Positions 1 to 5,684 of a DNA stretch of 9,372 nucleotides are shown in pieces. Position 1 is the first letter of the stretch. Each line of letters begins with the position of its first letter. The position numbers and the translations under genes were made by a program. Under the pieces are notes generated by a model. The model saw only the letters and a program-made list of their open reading frames with translations. It ran no database searches and had not been told where the DNA came from. Location of the stretch: contig CALAZS010000264.1 of assembly GCA_937926265.1 (NCBI GenBank), positions 1-9,372 of the forward strand, written 5' to 3'. Origin of the DNA: an uncultured Gammaproteobacteria bacterium (GTDB taxonomy: Bacteria; Pseudomonadota; Gammaproteobacteria; Chromatiales; Chromatiaceae).

Positions 1-1141
1 GCAGGCCGGCAGAAAAAGTTGTCTGTTCAATTCTGGTCGAATTGATGGCATTGATTGCGACATCCTGTAGCGCCTGTTGACCAATCAAACTCCAGTCCGT
101 TTGTTCTTTGTATTTATCACTGGAAGTTTCAAACGCACTTAACATCAGGTACGGTGTCAGGGATTCAAAACGCCTGCCAATGGCGACATAGGCAAGCGTG
201 CCGTTAGTCACCATATCTGCATCTGATTCGATATAGCCGATTTCGCTTTGCCCTACCCATTGACCATCATCATAACTGGCACCAAGGGCCGAAAACCTCA
301 TCAGGCTGCCCTCATAGGTCATGTTTTCAATTAAATGGTCAGCTTCCTGTGAAATCGGTGCTGGAGCCAGCGCTGAGACTGAAGACAGGCCTGCAAGCAA
401 TGTATCAAGCGGCGGCGCTGTATCGATGTCAATTTCAGAATAACCGAGCCGGAAATTCCAAAATCGTCTTGTATGATTCAAACTCAGTGCCCAGATATCT
501 GATTCAAAATCATATTCATCGCCACCGAAAGGGAAAACTGTGCCGCCCTTGCCATACTGGAGCTTCACATGCCATGAGTTACCGGCTTCGTCAGTATTGA
601 ATTTGTAACTGATATCAGCTCCATCAAGGCTGTAAACCGGTAACGCACCGTAAAACTCGACAGGTGGCCTGACCCAGGGGTAGGCATAACCCAGGTGCCT
701 GTGATCGGACATCAGGAAACTATCCCAGCCGACCCGCCCGAGACGGAACTTGGCATTTTCATTTGGTGAGTAGCCCAGGTTTAGCCACTCAAGACTTCGA
801 TCCAATGAGTTTTCCTGCTGGTCTCTAAAAACCAGTTGTGTCACCAATTCAAACTGGTCGTTTGGCAGGTAAACTGCCTGCACACCGATGCGACTATCGG
901 TTAAAAATGGCCTGGTATCAGAACTGAAAGTAGTCGGGTCATTTACTTCGGGCTTTTGCACCAGTTCCCTGACAAAAGCGGTACCGGAAACATCGTCGTC
1001 GACATAGCCGATAGTCCCATAACCGGATAATTTCAATTCTGCGAATGCAGGGGCAACTGATATGAACAGAAATAAGCCAGCGATTAAATATCTGGCGGTG
1101 TTTAGTTTGAATCGGAAAGTTTTAAAGCACGTCCATGTCAT
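1..1141 (-). CDS. Porin-like outer-membrane beta-barrel protein (C-terminus beyond window)
   Basis: The minus strand is open from an ATG at 1141 to the left edge, giving 380 residues with no stop. The protein begins MTWTCFKTFRFK, has a hydrophobic signal peptide and a likely signal peptidase I site after APAFA (about residue 34). The mature part starts ELKLSGYGTIGYV, typical of the first strand of a Gram-negative porin. Alternating aromatic/polar strands follow, with segments such as FELVTQLVFR, SLEWLNLGYS and AKFRLGRVGW, then a conserved-looking patch GYAYPWVRPPVEF near residues 141-153. By inference it sits in the outer membrane; substrate and exact family are not recognised. The ATG overlaps the stop of the upstream response-regulator gene (ATGA, 1138-1141), so translation is probably coupled and both share a promoter. 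I am confident of an exported beta-barrel, not of transport function. Confidence 0.82.
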   Translation of the reverse strand, partial: MTWTCFKTFRFKLNTARYLIAGLFLFISVAPAFAELKLSGYGTIGYVDDDVSGTAFVRELVQKPEVNDPTTFSSDTRPFLTDSRIGVQAVYLPNDQFELVTQLVFRDQQENSLDRSLEWLNLGYSPNENAKFRLGRVGWDSFLMSDHRHLGYAYPWVRPPVEFYGALPVYSLDGADISYKFNTDEAGNSWHVKLQYGKGGTVFPFGGDEYDFESDIWALSLNHTRRFWNFRLGYSEIDIDTAPPLDTLLAGLSSVSALAPAPISQEADHLIENMTYEGSLMRFSALGASYDDGQWVGQSEIGYIESDADMVTNGTLAYVAIGRRFESLTPYLMLSAFETSSDKYKEQTDWSLIGQQALQDVAINAINSTRIEQTTFSAGL

Positions 1142-1524
1142 ATAGCTTGGTTTCCAAGTAAAGAAGTAACCGAATCGACTATCTCTGCGGGCTCGATAGG
1201 TTTATGAAAACAGGCATCTGCGCCAAGTCCTTTTGCCATTTCAAGAGTTTCATAGCCATTATCTTTGCCGAGGCCGCCTGAAATGATTACCACCGGCGTT
1301 GTTTTGTTATCGTTTTTAATCCTGGAGAGCAGTTCAATGCCATTACTTAACATGAAGACATCGGTGATGACGAGGTCAGGCTGACGCGCCTGGTAAATTT
1401 CATAGGCGAAATGCCCATCATTGGAAGTAAGAATAGCGTAATTGGGCTTTTTAAATAATTGTTTGAAGAAATCCAGGTAAAAGGGATCATCATCAACGAC
1501 AAGAATGGTTTTTTCCATCACCAT
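1138..1524 (-). CDS. Stand-alone response regulator receiver protein (CheY-like)
   Basis: This 128-residue protein consists only of a receiver (REC) domain, with no output domain. The acidic cluster is D11-D12-D13 in ILVVDDD, the predicted phosphoacceptor is D55 in DLVITDVFM, the switch Ser is S82 in VVIISGG, and the conserved Lys-Pro is K108-P109 in CFHKP. The proline usual after the phosphoacceptor loop (D-x-x-M-P) is replaced by Leu59, a small deviation. The start at 1524 is favoured because AGGGA lies about 8 bases upstream; a second ATG two codons later (1518) is possible. The stop overlaps the start of the porin-like gene. A single-domain receiver usually acts by protein contact, as CheY does, or as a phosphorelay intermediate. 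The partner kinase is not in the window. Confidence 0.93.
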   Translation of the reverse strand: MVMEKTILVVDDDPFYLDFFKQLFKKPNYAILTSNDGHFAYEIYQARQPDLVITDVFMLSNGIELLSRIKNDNKTTPVVIISGGLGKDNGYETLEMAKGLGADACFHKPIEPAEIVDSVTSLLGNQAI

Positions 1525-1554
1525 GCAAATTTCCCTAAGTGAATATTTAATCTG

Positions 1555-1583
1555 TTTTTACTGGTATTCGATTGATTTTTCAA
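1555..1583 (-). promoter_or_regulatory. Candidate sigma70 promoter for the response regulator/porin operon
   Basis: Read on the minus strand, TTGAAA (1583-1578) and TAAAAA (1560-1555) are separated by 17 bases, about 30 bases upstream of the ATG at 1524. The -35 matches consensus at five of six positions and the -10 at four of six. This rests on pattern matching only. Confidence 0.4.
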
Positions 1584-1624
1584 GTTATTGCCTTGCCAGG
1601 ATTCTACTGAAAAGACGCCCTGGT

Positions 1625-1652
1625 TTGACGGAAAGAATCATTTGAAGATAAA
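1625..1652 (+). promoter_or_regulatory. Candidate sigma70 promoter for the CZB-domain gene
   Basis: TTGACG (1625-1630) and GATAAA (1647-1652) lie 16 bases apart, about 45 bases upstream of the ATG at 1698. The -35 is close to consensus and the -10 is only a four-of-six match. It sits in the divergent gap shared with the response-regulator promoter. Confidence 0.33.
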
Positions 1653-1697
1653 GTTCGATTTATTCTTAAAGTATTAACACATACGTTGAACCTGGCT

Positions 1698-2054
1698 ATG
1701 GATCTGGAACTGGAAATTACCAATCACCTTGAATGGATTGATACAGTGGCTTCTTTGATTAATGAAGAAAGCCTGGATGAAAGTGACTACAAGGAACTGA
1801 CTGATCATGATCATTGTGCATTGGGGCAGTGGATGAAATCAGAGGATTCCAGCGATTTGTGGGACCTGGAAGAGTTTAAGGCACTTACGCAAAGCCACGA
1901 GGCCTTTCACAATCTTGCTGGAGACATGGTTGCTTTTATTCAACAGGGCAATGAAGAAAAAGCCTTGGGTACAGAGGAACAGTTTATCCATGCATCCCAG
2001 GAAGTTGTACAGCACTTGCAGGCTTTACACGACATAACTTCTTCAGATAGCTAA
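1698..2054 (+). CDS. Free-standing CZB (chemoreceptor zinc-binding) domain protein
   Basis: This 118-residue soluble protein carries the full CZB zinc motif: H10-x-x-W13, then 26 residues, C40-A-L42-G43-Q-W45, then 21 residues, H67-x-x-x-H71. The three His and one Cys are the known ligands of the family, which binds zinc very tightly and in chemoreceptors and diguanylate cyclases such as DgcZ senses zinc or thiol oxidants. Here the domain fills nearly the whole protein, with no methyl-accepting or GGDEF module. The ATG at 1698 is preferred over an in-frame TTG at 1686; neither has a clear Shine-Dalgarno, so the start is uncertain by four residues. It is divergent from a stand-alone receiver gene, which suggests, by inference only, a shared signalling role. 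Function could be zinc or redox sensing in trans. Confidence 0.88.
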   Translation: MDLELEITNHLEWIDTVASLINEESLDESDYKELTDHDHCALGQWMKSEDSSDLWDLEEFKALTQSHEAFHNLAGDMVAFIQQGNEEKALGTEEQFIHASQEVVQHLQALHDITSSDS

Positions 2055-2064
2055 TAGCAGGAAG

Positions 2065-2325
2065 CTACTTCAGTAACGGATGATCTGCAGGCAACTGGTG
2101 AGACAACCACATCGCCAGTTTATGGCCCATGGTCTTTTCATTTTCCTGGTCTTTTGGTACCGGCTGAATGAGTTTATCGTGGACCAGAAGTTTGTAAATA
2201 TATTCAATTTTAAGATGAGCTGAATCTGTCGCCTCAAATTTGGCCGCCCCTCTTCGTTCAGCATAGTTCATACCGACCTGTATGGCCTTTTTGAGCAATT
2301 CTTTTTCGTTTTTGAGTTTTTTCAT
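2065..2325 (-). CDS. DUF5062 family protein
   Basis: This 86-residue cytoplasmic protein resembles the DUF5062 family of gammaproteobacteria: basic N-terminus (MKKLKNEKELLKKAIQVG), a central KIEYIYKLLVHDKLIQPVP segment, and the C-terminal QLPADHPLLK typical of the family. The assignment is from memory of the family pattern. It is predicted mostly helical, with no signal peptide or cysteine. No function is known to me. It is convergent with the CZB gene (10 bases between stops) and divergent from arsM. There is no good Shine-Dalgarno before the ATG; a small inverted repeat lies just upstream instead. Confidence 0.85.
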   Translation of the reverse strand: MKKLKNEKELLKKAIQVGMNYAERRGAAKFEATDSAHLKIEYIYKLLVHDKLIQPVPKDQENEKTMGHKLAMWLSHQLPADHPLLK

Positions 2326-2327
2326 GG

Positions 2328-2340
2328 GCTATGTTATAGC
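2328..2340. repeat. Short inverted repeat upstream of the DUF5062 start
   Basis: GCTAT and ATAGC flank a three-base spacer (GTT), two bases upstream of the DUF5062 ATG, where a ribosome site would normally lie. It could be an operator half-site pair or a weak mRNA hairpin; five-base arms can also occur by chance. Confidence 0.3.
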
Positions 2341-2359
2341 TTAACACCCGATAGAAAGA

Positions 2360-2387
2360 TAGACACTAAATGCTAATGTCGTATGAT
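2360..2387 (+). promoter_or_regulatory. Candidate sigma70 promoter for arsM
   Basis: TAGACA (2360-2365) and TATGAT (2382-2387) are separated by 16 bases; each hexamer matches consensus at five of six positions. The predicted transcript would begin near 2394, giving a leader of about 26 bases before the arsM ATG with no evident Shine-Dalgarno. I saw no convincing ArsR operator over the promoter. Confidence 0.5.
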
Positions 2388-2419
2388 GTAAAAATCTATT
2401 CAAAAAACGCATCACAATC

Positions 2420-3295
2420 ATGACAACCTCTAAATCAGAAACCAATAACCAGGCCAATAATAAGACCAATAATAAATCAGGCAACACCTCCCAGGAAGTT
2501 TCTTTCGATCTGCTGAGAAACAACGTCCGTATTGCCTATGCTGAAGTCGCCAATGCCAGTAATGCCGGCGATTGCTGCGGTGAATCAGCCAGTTGCTGCG
2601 GGGTTTCAGATGACTCAGCTATCAATACCCTGATTTCCACCCGCCTGGGATACAGTAGTGATGAGCTTTCCCAGGTGCCCAGTGGCGCTGACATGGGTCT
2701 GGGCTGTGGCAATCCGAAGGCCATTGCCGAACTGCAACCCGGAGAAACCGTAATCGACCTGGGATCCGGCGGTGGTTTTGACTGTTTCCTGGCTTCCCCC
2801 GAAGTGGGAGCTAATGGCCAGGTGATTGGTGTCGATATGACGCCGGACATGCTTGCAAAGGCCCGTAATAACGCAGAGAAAGGCCAGTACAATAATGTTG
2901 AATTCCGTCTTGGCGAAATTGAACATCTGCCAGTAGCCGACTCGATTGCTGACGTTATTATTTCAAACTGCGTTATCAATCTGTCTCCCAACAAGCCACA
3001 GGTATTTAGAGAAACATTCCGGGTTTTGAAATCCGGCGGCCGACTTGCCATATCGGATGTGGTTGCCACCATCGAACTGCCTGAAGAAATGCGCAACGAC
3101 GAAAAACTCATTGCCGGCTGCATGGGCAATGCTTCCCTGATCGAAGACCTGGAAACTATCATGCAGGATGCCGGGTTTATCGACATTAATATCCAGCCCA
3201 AGGATGAATCCAAAGAATTTATCAAAGACTGGGCACCCGGCAGGGGCGTGGAAGATTATGTTGTCTCGGCGACGATAGAAGCCATTAAACCCTGA
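2420..3295 (+). CDS. arsM: Arsenite S-adenosylmethionine methyltransferase ArsM
   Basis: This 291-residue cytosolic enzyme is expected to transfer methyl groups from SAM to trivalent arsenic, giving methylated and volatile arsenicals. Visible landmarks are the CCG pair region (C52-C53 and C59-C60), GLGCGNP with C96, the SAM-binding motif I DLGSGGGFDCF (113-123), IGVDMTPDML (136-145), EIEHLP (166-171), SNCVINLSP with C184, and AGCMGNA with C234. C96, C184 and C234 correspond by context to the conserved arsenic-binding cysteines. The first 24 residues are Asn/Lys/Ser-rich with an (NN-x-x)3 repeat and are probably a disordered extension. The start follows the ATG at 2420; there is no clear ribosome site, so a later start cannot be excluded, but the next in-frame Met is M92, inside the conserved core. 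No arsR, arsB or arsC lies beside it. The adjacent exported DsrE-like gene may be co-transcribed. Confidence 0.95.
   Translation: MTTSKSETNNQANNKTNNKSGNTSQEVSFDLLRNNVRIAYAEVANASNAGDCCGESASCCGVSDDSAINTLISTRLGYSSDELSQVPSGADMGLGCGNPKAIAELQPGETVIDLGSGGGFDCFLASPEVGANGQVIGVDMTPDMLAKARNNAEKGQYNNVEFRLGEIEHLPVADSIADVIISNCVINLSPNKPQVFRETFRVLKSGGRLAISDVVATIELPEEMRNDEKLIAGCMGNASLIEDLETIMQDAGFIDINIQPKDESKEFIKDWAPGRGVEDYVVSATIEAIKP
2442..2477 (+). repeat. 12-bp tandem repeat inside the arsM 5' end
   Basis: CCAATAA starts at 2442, 2454 and 2466, an exact 12-base period over three units; units two and three share CCAATAATAA. The repeat is in frame with arsM and encodes Asn-Asn plus two variable residues three times (residues 9-20). 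Gain or loss of a unit would keep the frame. Confidence 0.8.
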
Positions 3296-3304
3296 AATTC
3301 AATT

Positions 3305-3337
3305 AAGCCACTATAATCAAGTCACTATATTCAAGTC
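3305..3337 (+). repeat. 14-bp tandem repeat between arsM and the DsrE-like gene
   Basis: Unit one (3305-3318) is AAGCCACTATAATC, unit two (3319-3332) is AAGTCACTATATTC, and a third starts AAGTC (3333-3337). The two full units differ at two positions. Each contains a -10-like hexamer, TATAAT at 3312-3317 and TATATT at 3326-3331, though no good -35 lies at the right distance. It may be part of a promoter or binding region for the downstream gene. Confidence 0.6.
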
Positions 3338-3360
3338 TTAGGCTACTAATGCCTAATTTT
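3338..3360 (+). terminator. Weak hairpin with short T-run after arsM
   Basis: TTAGGC (3338-3343) and GCCTAA (3351-3356) can form a six-base-pair stem with a seven-base loop, followed by TTTT and then ATTC. It lies 42 bases beyond the arsM stop and just before the ribosome site of the DsrE-like gene. It is too weak to call a firm terminator; partial attenuation between the two genes is possible. Confidence 0.3.
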
Positions 3361-3375
3361 ATTCAGGAGAATACT

Positions 3376-3807
3376 ATGAACAGAGTTTTACCCGTTTTAA
3401 TTTTAAGTTTTTCCGTTCTTTTCAGTTCCAGCCTATTTGCAGAGCCTGCCAAGGGCCTGAACGTCATCGTCACCACTGCCGATCGCCAAACACAAATGAT
3501 GTCGATGGTCATTTCAACAATGGCCGTAAAAAAACAAGGTAAGCAGGTAAACATTACATTTTGTGGTGAAGCTGGAGACCTGGCACTTAAAACCACCGAA
3601 ACACCCACTTTTTTACCAGCCAAGAAATCACCTACCATGTTACTTAAAGGTTTAATAGAAGCTGGTGCAGATGTAAAAGTATGCCCCCTGTATTTACCAA
3701 ATGCCGGTAAAACAACTGACGACCTGTTACCGGGAATTACCGTAGCCAAACCACCGGTGATGACAGGAGTGTTACTTGATCAGGATTTTCAAAACCTGAC
3801 ATTTTGA
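3376..3807 (+). CDS. Exported DsrE-like family protein
   Basis: This 143-residue protein has a classic signal peptide (MNRVLPVLIL through SSLFA, cleavage after about residue 22) and a mature DsrE/YchN-like domain beginning GLNVIVTTADRQTQ. Typical elements follow: a helix with MSMVISTMA, ITFCGEAGDLAL containing C63, MLLKGLIEAGADVKVC with C103, and YLPNAGK. DsrE-fold proteins are small alpha/beta proteins often linked to sulfur handling, some using a cysteine to carry sulfur; this copy is predicted periplasmic, so it is not a TusD/DsrE cytosolic relay subunit. The start at 3376 is chosen over an upstream ATG (3349) because AGGAG at 3365-3369 is six bases before it and the signal peptide then begins correctly. 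A role in oxidised-thiol or sulfur chemistry is inference; the substrate is unknown. Confidence 0.88.
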   Translation: MNRVLPVLILSFSVLFSSSLFAEPAKGLNVIVTTADRQTQMMSMVISTMAVKKQGKQVNITFCGEAGDLALKTTETPTFLPAKKSPTMLLKGLIEAGADVKVCPLYLPNAGKTTDDLLPGITVAKPPVMTGVLLDQDFQNLTF

Positions 3808-3831
3808 TATCTGAAGCCAGATAGAATTTTT
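3808..3831 (+). terminator. Candidate intrinsic terminator after the DsrE-like gene
   Basis: Directly after the stop codon, TATCTG (3808-3813) pairs with CAGATA (3818-3823) around an AAGC loop, followed by GAA and five T (3827-3831). The stem is only six base pairs and AT-rich, so termination may be partial and readthrough into the PLDc_N gene is possible. Confidence 0.45.
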
Positions 3832-3863
3832 CACAGCACCGGTCTCAAGTACCAGGAGTAATT

Positions 3864-4052
3864 ATGAGTTTGAACGGCATACTAGGCATCATCATATTAA
3901 TCGCCGACATTTTCGCGATTTTAAAAATCAGCCAAAGTTCCGCTTCCACGGGTAAAAAAGTTCTGTGGATTTTGCTGGTAATTTTGCTGCCAGTGATTGG
4001 CTTGATTGCGTGGTTTTTTGCAGGCCCCGGAAATAAAGATTTTAAAATTTAA
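3864..4052 (+). CDS. PLDc_N domain small membrane protein
   Basis: This 62-residue inner-membrane protein has two hydrophobic helices, about residues 4-23 (GILGIIILIADIFAILKI) and 31-53 (VLWILLVILLPVIGLIAWFF), joined by a short polar loop. The pattern, with Trp then LPVIG in helix two and a Gly-rich end, is that of the phospholipase D N-terminal (PLDc_N) domain, here without any phospholipase catalytic part; such stand-alone copies are common and of unknown function. AGGAG at 3854-3858 lies five bases before the ATG. Its stop codon abuts the ATG of the TerB-family gene, so the two are almost certainly co-transcribed and translationally coupled. Confidence 0.9.
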   Translation: MSLNGILGIIILIADIFAILKISQSSASTGKKVLWILLVILLPVIGLIAWFFAGPGNKDFKI

Positions 4053-4502
4053 ATGATCGAATCGATTAGCACTTTTTTCAAAAAGCACCTGTCAATTCCT
4101 GAAGATGAAGCAGGCAAAAAGCACACCATCGAGCTGGCTACCGCGGCCCTGATGATTGAAGTCGCCAGGGCCGATTACCAGGAAAAGTCTGAAGAGCATG
4201 AAGCAATTAACCGGTTACTCAATGGTCACTTTGACTTAACAGCTGAAGAGACCGCCTCGCTGATCGAACTTGCTGAAGAGGAAGCCAGGGACCTTACTTC
4301 CTATCACCAGTTTACTTCCCTGATAAATGGTAATTACGGCCAGCCCGAGAGAATCAGGATTATTGAACTGCTATGGCAGGTAGCCAATGCTGATGGTGAA
4401 ATCGAAAAGTACGAAGATCATTTAATTCGAAAAATCGCCGACCTGCTTTATGTATCACACAGCGATTTCATTGCTGCAAAACACCGGGTACTGGATGAAT
4501 AA
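4053..4502 (+). CDS. TerB family protein
   Basis: This 149-residue acidic, all-helical soluble protein matches the TerB-like (COG4103-type) family. Recognisable parts are a helix with ELATAALMIEVARADYQEKS (27-46) and its repeat-like partner LLWQVANADGEIEKYEDHLI (106-125), with D41 and D114/E116 at the usual acidic, possibly metal-binding, positions. The family is named after tellurite-resistance TerB, but most solo members are not part of ter operons and have no proven role; no other ter gene is present here. The ATG follows immediately after the TAA of the PLDc_N gene with no separate Shine-Dalgarno, implying translation by coupling. The stop is one base from that of the convergent TPR gene, with no terminator between. 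Confidence 0.9.
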   Translation: MIESISTFFKKHLSIPEDEAGKKHTIELATAALMIEVARADYQEKSEEHEAINRLLNGHFDLTAEETASLIELAEEEARDLTSYHQFTSLINGNYGQPERIRIIELLWQVANADGEIEKYEDHLIRKIADLLYVSHSDFIAAKHRVLDE

Positions 4503-4503
4503 T

Positions 4504-4824
4504 TTATAAGTGTTTATTGGCGCGTTTTAAAAAAACCTTCATTTCCTTTGCTGCCTGGATATCACCTTTACCTTCAGCAATTTCAATACCTTTACTCAGA
4601 ACAGATACCGCCTCTTCAAAGCGATTGTTAGCAGAAAGCACCTTACCGAGGATTTTCCAGGCAGCTGAATAGTCGGGTGACAGCTCTACAGCCCGGCGTA
4701 AATGTGTTTCCGCGTTGTTAAAATCCTCGATTTTAAAATACTCATTTCCCAGGCTGTAATGCAGCAATGGGTTGGATGAATCTTTTTCGAGCATGTTTTT
4801 AAAATTTTCCAGCAACCGAGACAT
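4504..4824 (-). CDS. Small tetratricopeptide repeat (TPR) protein
   Basis: This 106-residue cytosolic protein contains two TPR units, about residues 18-51 (NPLLHYSLGNEYFKIEDFNN onward, ending LSPD) and 52-85 (YSAAWKILGKVLSANNRFEE onward), with a capping helix to the end. The consensus Leu-Gly, Tyr, Ala and Pro positions are in place. TPRs mediate protein-protein contacts; the partner is unknown. The ATG at 4824 has GAGGG about five bases upstream, supporting this start. It is convergent with the TerB-family gene and divergent from the Lon-domain gene. Stand-alone two-repeat proteins like this are common in gammaproteobacteria and poorly characterised. Confidence 0.9.
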   Translation of the reverse strand: MSRLLENFKNMLEKDSSNPLLHYSLGNEYFKIEDFNNAETHLRRAVELSPDYSAAWKILGKVLSANNRFEEAVSVLSKGIEIAEGKGDIQAAKEMKVFLKRANKHL

Positions 4825-4959
4825 AATGCCCTCGAAGTCAGTTTCTTTATATCAAATTGTAGGCTTTTTAAGATTAAGCAAGTCCAATTCCCCCTACATG
4901 AGCAGGGAAAAAACTAATCTGGCCATGCAACTTTCCATCATCAATTCAGACTAATTTAC

Positions 4960-4969
4960 TGAAGCTTCA
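4960..4969. repeat. Perfect 10-bp palindrome upstream of the Lon-domain gene
   Basis: TGAAGCTTCA is a perfect palindrome ending 19 bases before the ATG at 4989. It could be a small operator site, but a palindrome of this length can arise by chance. The rest of the 164-base divergent gap (4825-4988) shows no convincing promoter or RNA element. Confidence 0.25.
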
Positions 4970-4988
4970 AATAAAAACGGTATCACAG

Positions 4989-5660
4989 ATGAAACTTTCA
5001 CCCTTTATGCCCTCTTTTGAGCAGTTGCCCAACACCCTGCCGGTGTTTCCCTTGCCTAACGCGATTGTCATGCCTGGAAGCAATTTACCGCTGAACATTT
5101 TCGAACCGCGTTATCTGAACATGTGCCAGGATGCCATGAAAACCCACCAGCTGATTGGCATGATCCAGCCCACTGACAATTCAGATAACCAAAATACAGC
5201 TAAACATAATCCTGATAAACCCAATCTCTACAAAACCGGCTGTGCTGGCAGGATCACGCGTTACCTGGAAACTCACGATGGGCGATTGGAAATTAATCTC
5301 ACAGGTATCTGTCGCTTTAACATTGTTGAAGAACTCAGTACAACCCGGGGCTACCGACTGGTAACGCCTGACTGGCAGCCGTTTGAAACCGATTTTCAGG
5401 TACCAGACCTATCAACACAGGAAATTAACTATTTTACCAACACGTTGCGTCATTACTTTGAACACAAGGATATGCAGGTTGACTGGAAGTCACTTGAAAA
5501 GCTGGAAACTGATACTTTAGTCAACAGCATGATTACGTTATTACCTTTGAGTATTGAAGAAAAACAGGCCCTGCTTGAAGCTGCTGACCTTCCAGAGCGC
5601 ATGCATACACTTTCAGCGTTACTTGAAAGTGAATTCAAGGATATCAGCGAGAAGCACTAA
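4989..5660 (+). CDS. Lon substrate-binding (N-terminal) domain protein
   Basis: This 223-residue cytosolic protein has only the N-terminal substrate-recognition domain of Lon protease (LON_substr_bdg) and lacks the AAA+ ATPase and Ser-Lys protease parts. The signature is LPVFPLPNAIVMPGSNLPL (17-35) followed by NIFEPRYLNM (36-45), then a beta-rich segment with TGCAGRI (83-89) and ending around RGYRLV, and a C-terminal helical bundle with EEKQALLEAADLPERM (190-205). Length is normal for the solo family. A linker at about 62-78, rich in Asn/Asp/Lys, is less conserved. The start at 4989 has only a weak ribosome site; the Met at codon 7 is an alternative. Role unknown; binding of unfolded protein or acting as an adaptor is inferred from the Lon relationship. 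It is transcribed alone. Confidence 0.93.
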   Translation: MKLSPFMPSFEQLPNTLPVFPLPNAIVMPGSNLPLNIFEPRYLNMCQDAMKTHQLIGMIQPTDNSDNQNTAKHNPDKPNLYKTGCAGRITRYLETHDGRLEINLTGICRFNIVEELSTTRGYRLVTPDWQPFETDFQVPDLSTQEINYFTNTLRHYFEHKDMQVDWKSLEKLETDTLVNSMITLLPLSIEEKQALLEAADLPERMHTLSALLESEFKDISEKH

Positions 5661-5684
5661 TAAATTTTGGCCCCTGAATTGTTT

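Noticed and set aside
349..600. Plus-strand open frame of 83 codons
   Set aside because: It lies wholly within the minus-strand outer-membrane protein gene, has no ribosome site and no recognisable protein features.
1578..1606. Possible sigma54 promoter (TGGCA-like sequence on the minus strand)
   Set aside because: The -12 GC element is missing at the required distance from the GG.
1649..1671. Possible sigma28 (flagellar/chemotaxis) promoter, TAAAGTTC
   Set aside because: No GCCGATAA-like -10 follows at the expected spacing.
2536..3225. Minus-strand open frame of 229 codons opposite arsM
   Set aside because: It is the antisense shadow of the well-conserved arsM coding frame; the Ser/Pro-rich product resembles no protein family.
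3363..3749. Minus-strand open frame of 128 codons
   Set aside because: Antisense to the DsrE-like gene, which has a proper ribosome site and signal peptide.
4772..4954. Plus-strand open frame of 60 codons just before the Lon-domain gene
   Set aside because: It overlaps the start of the TPR gene in antisense, lacks a ribosome site and has no recognisable motif.
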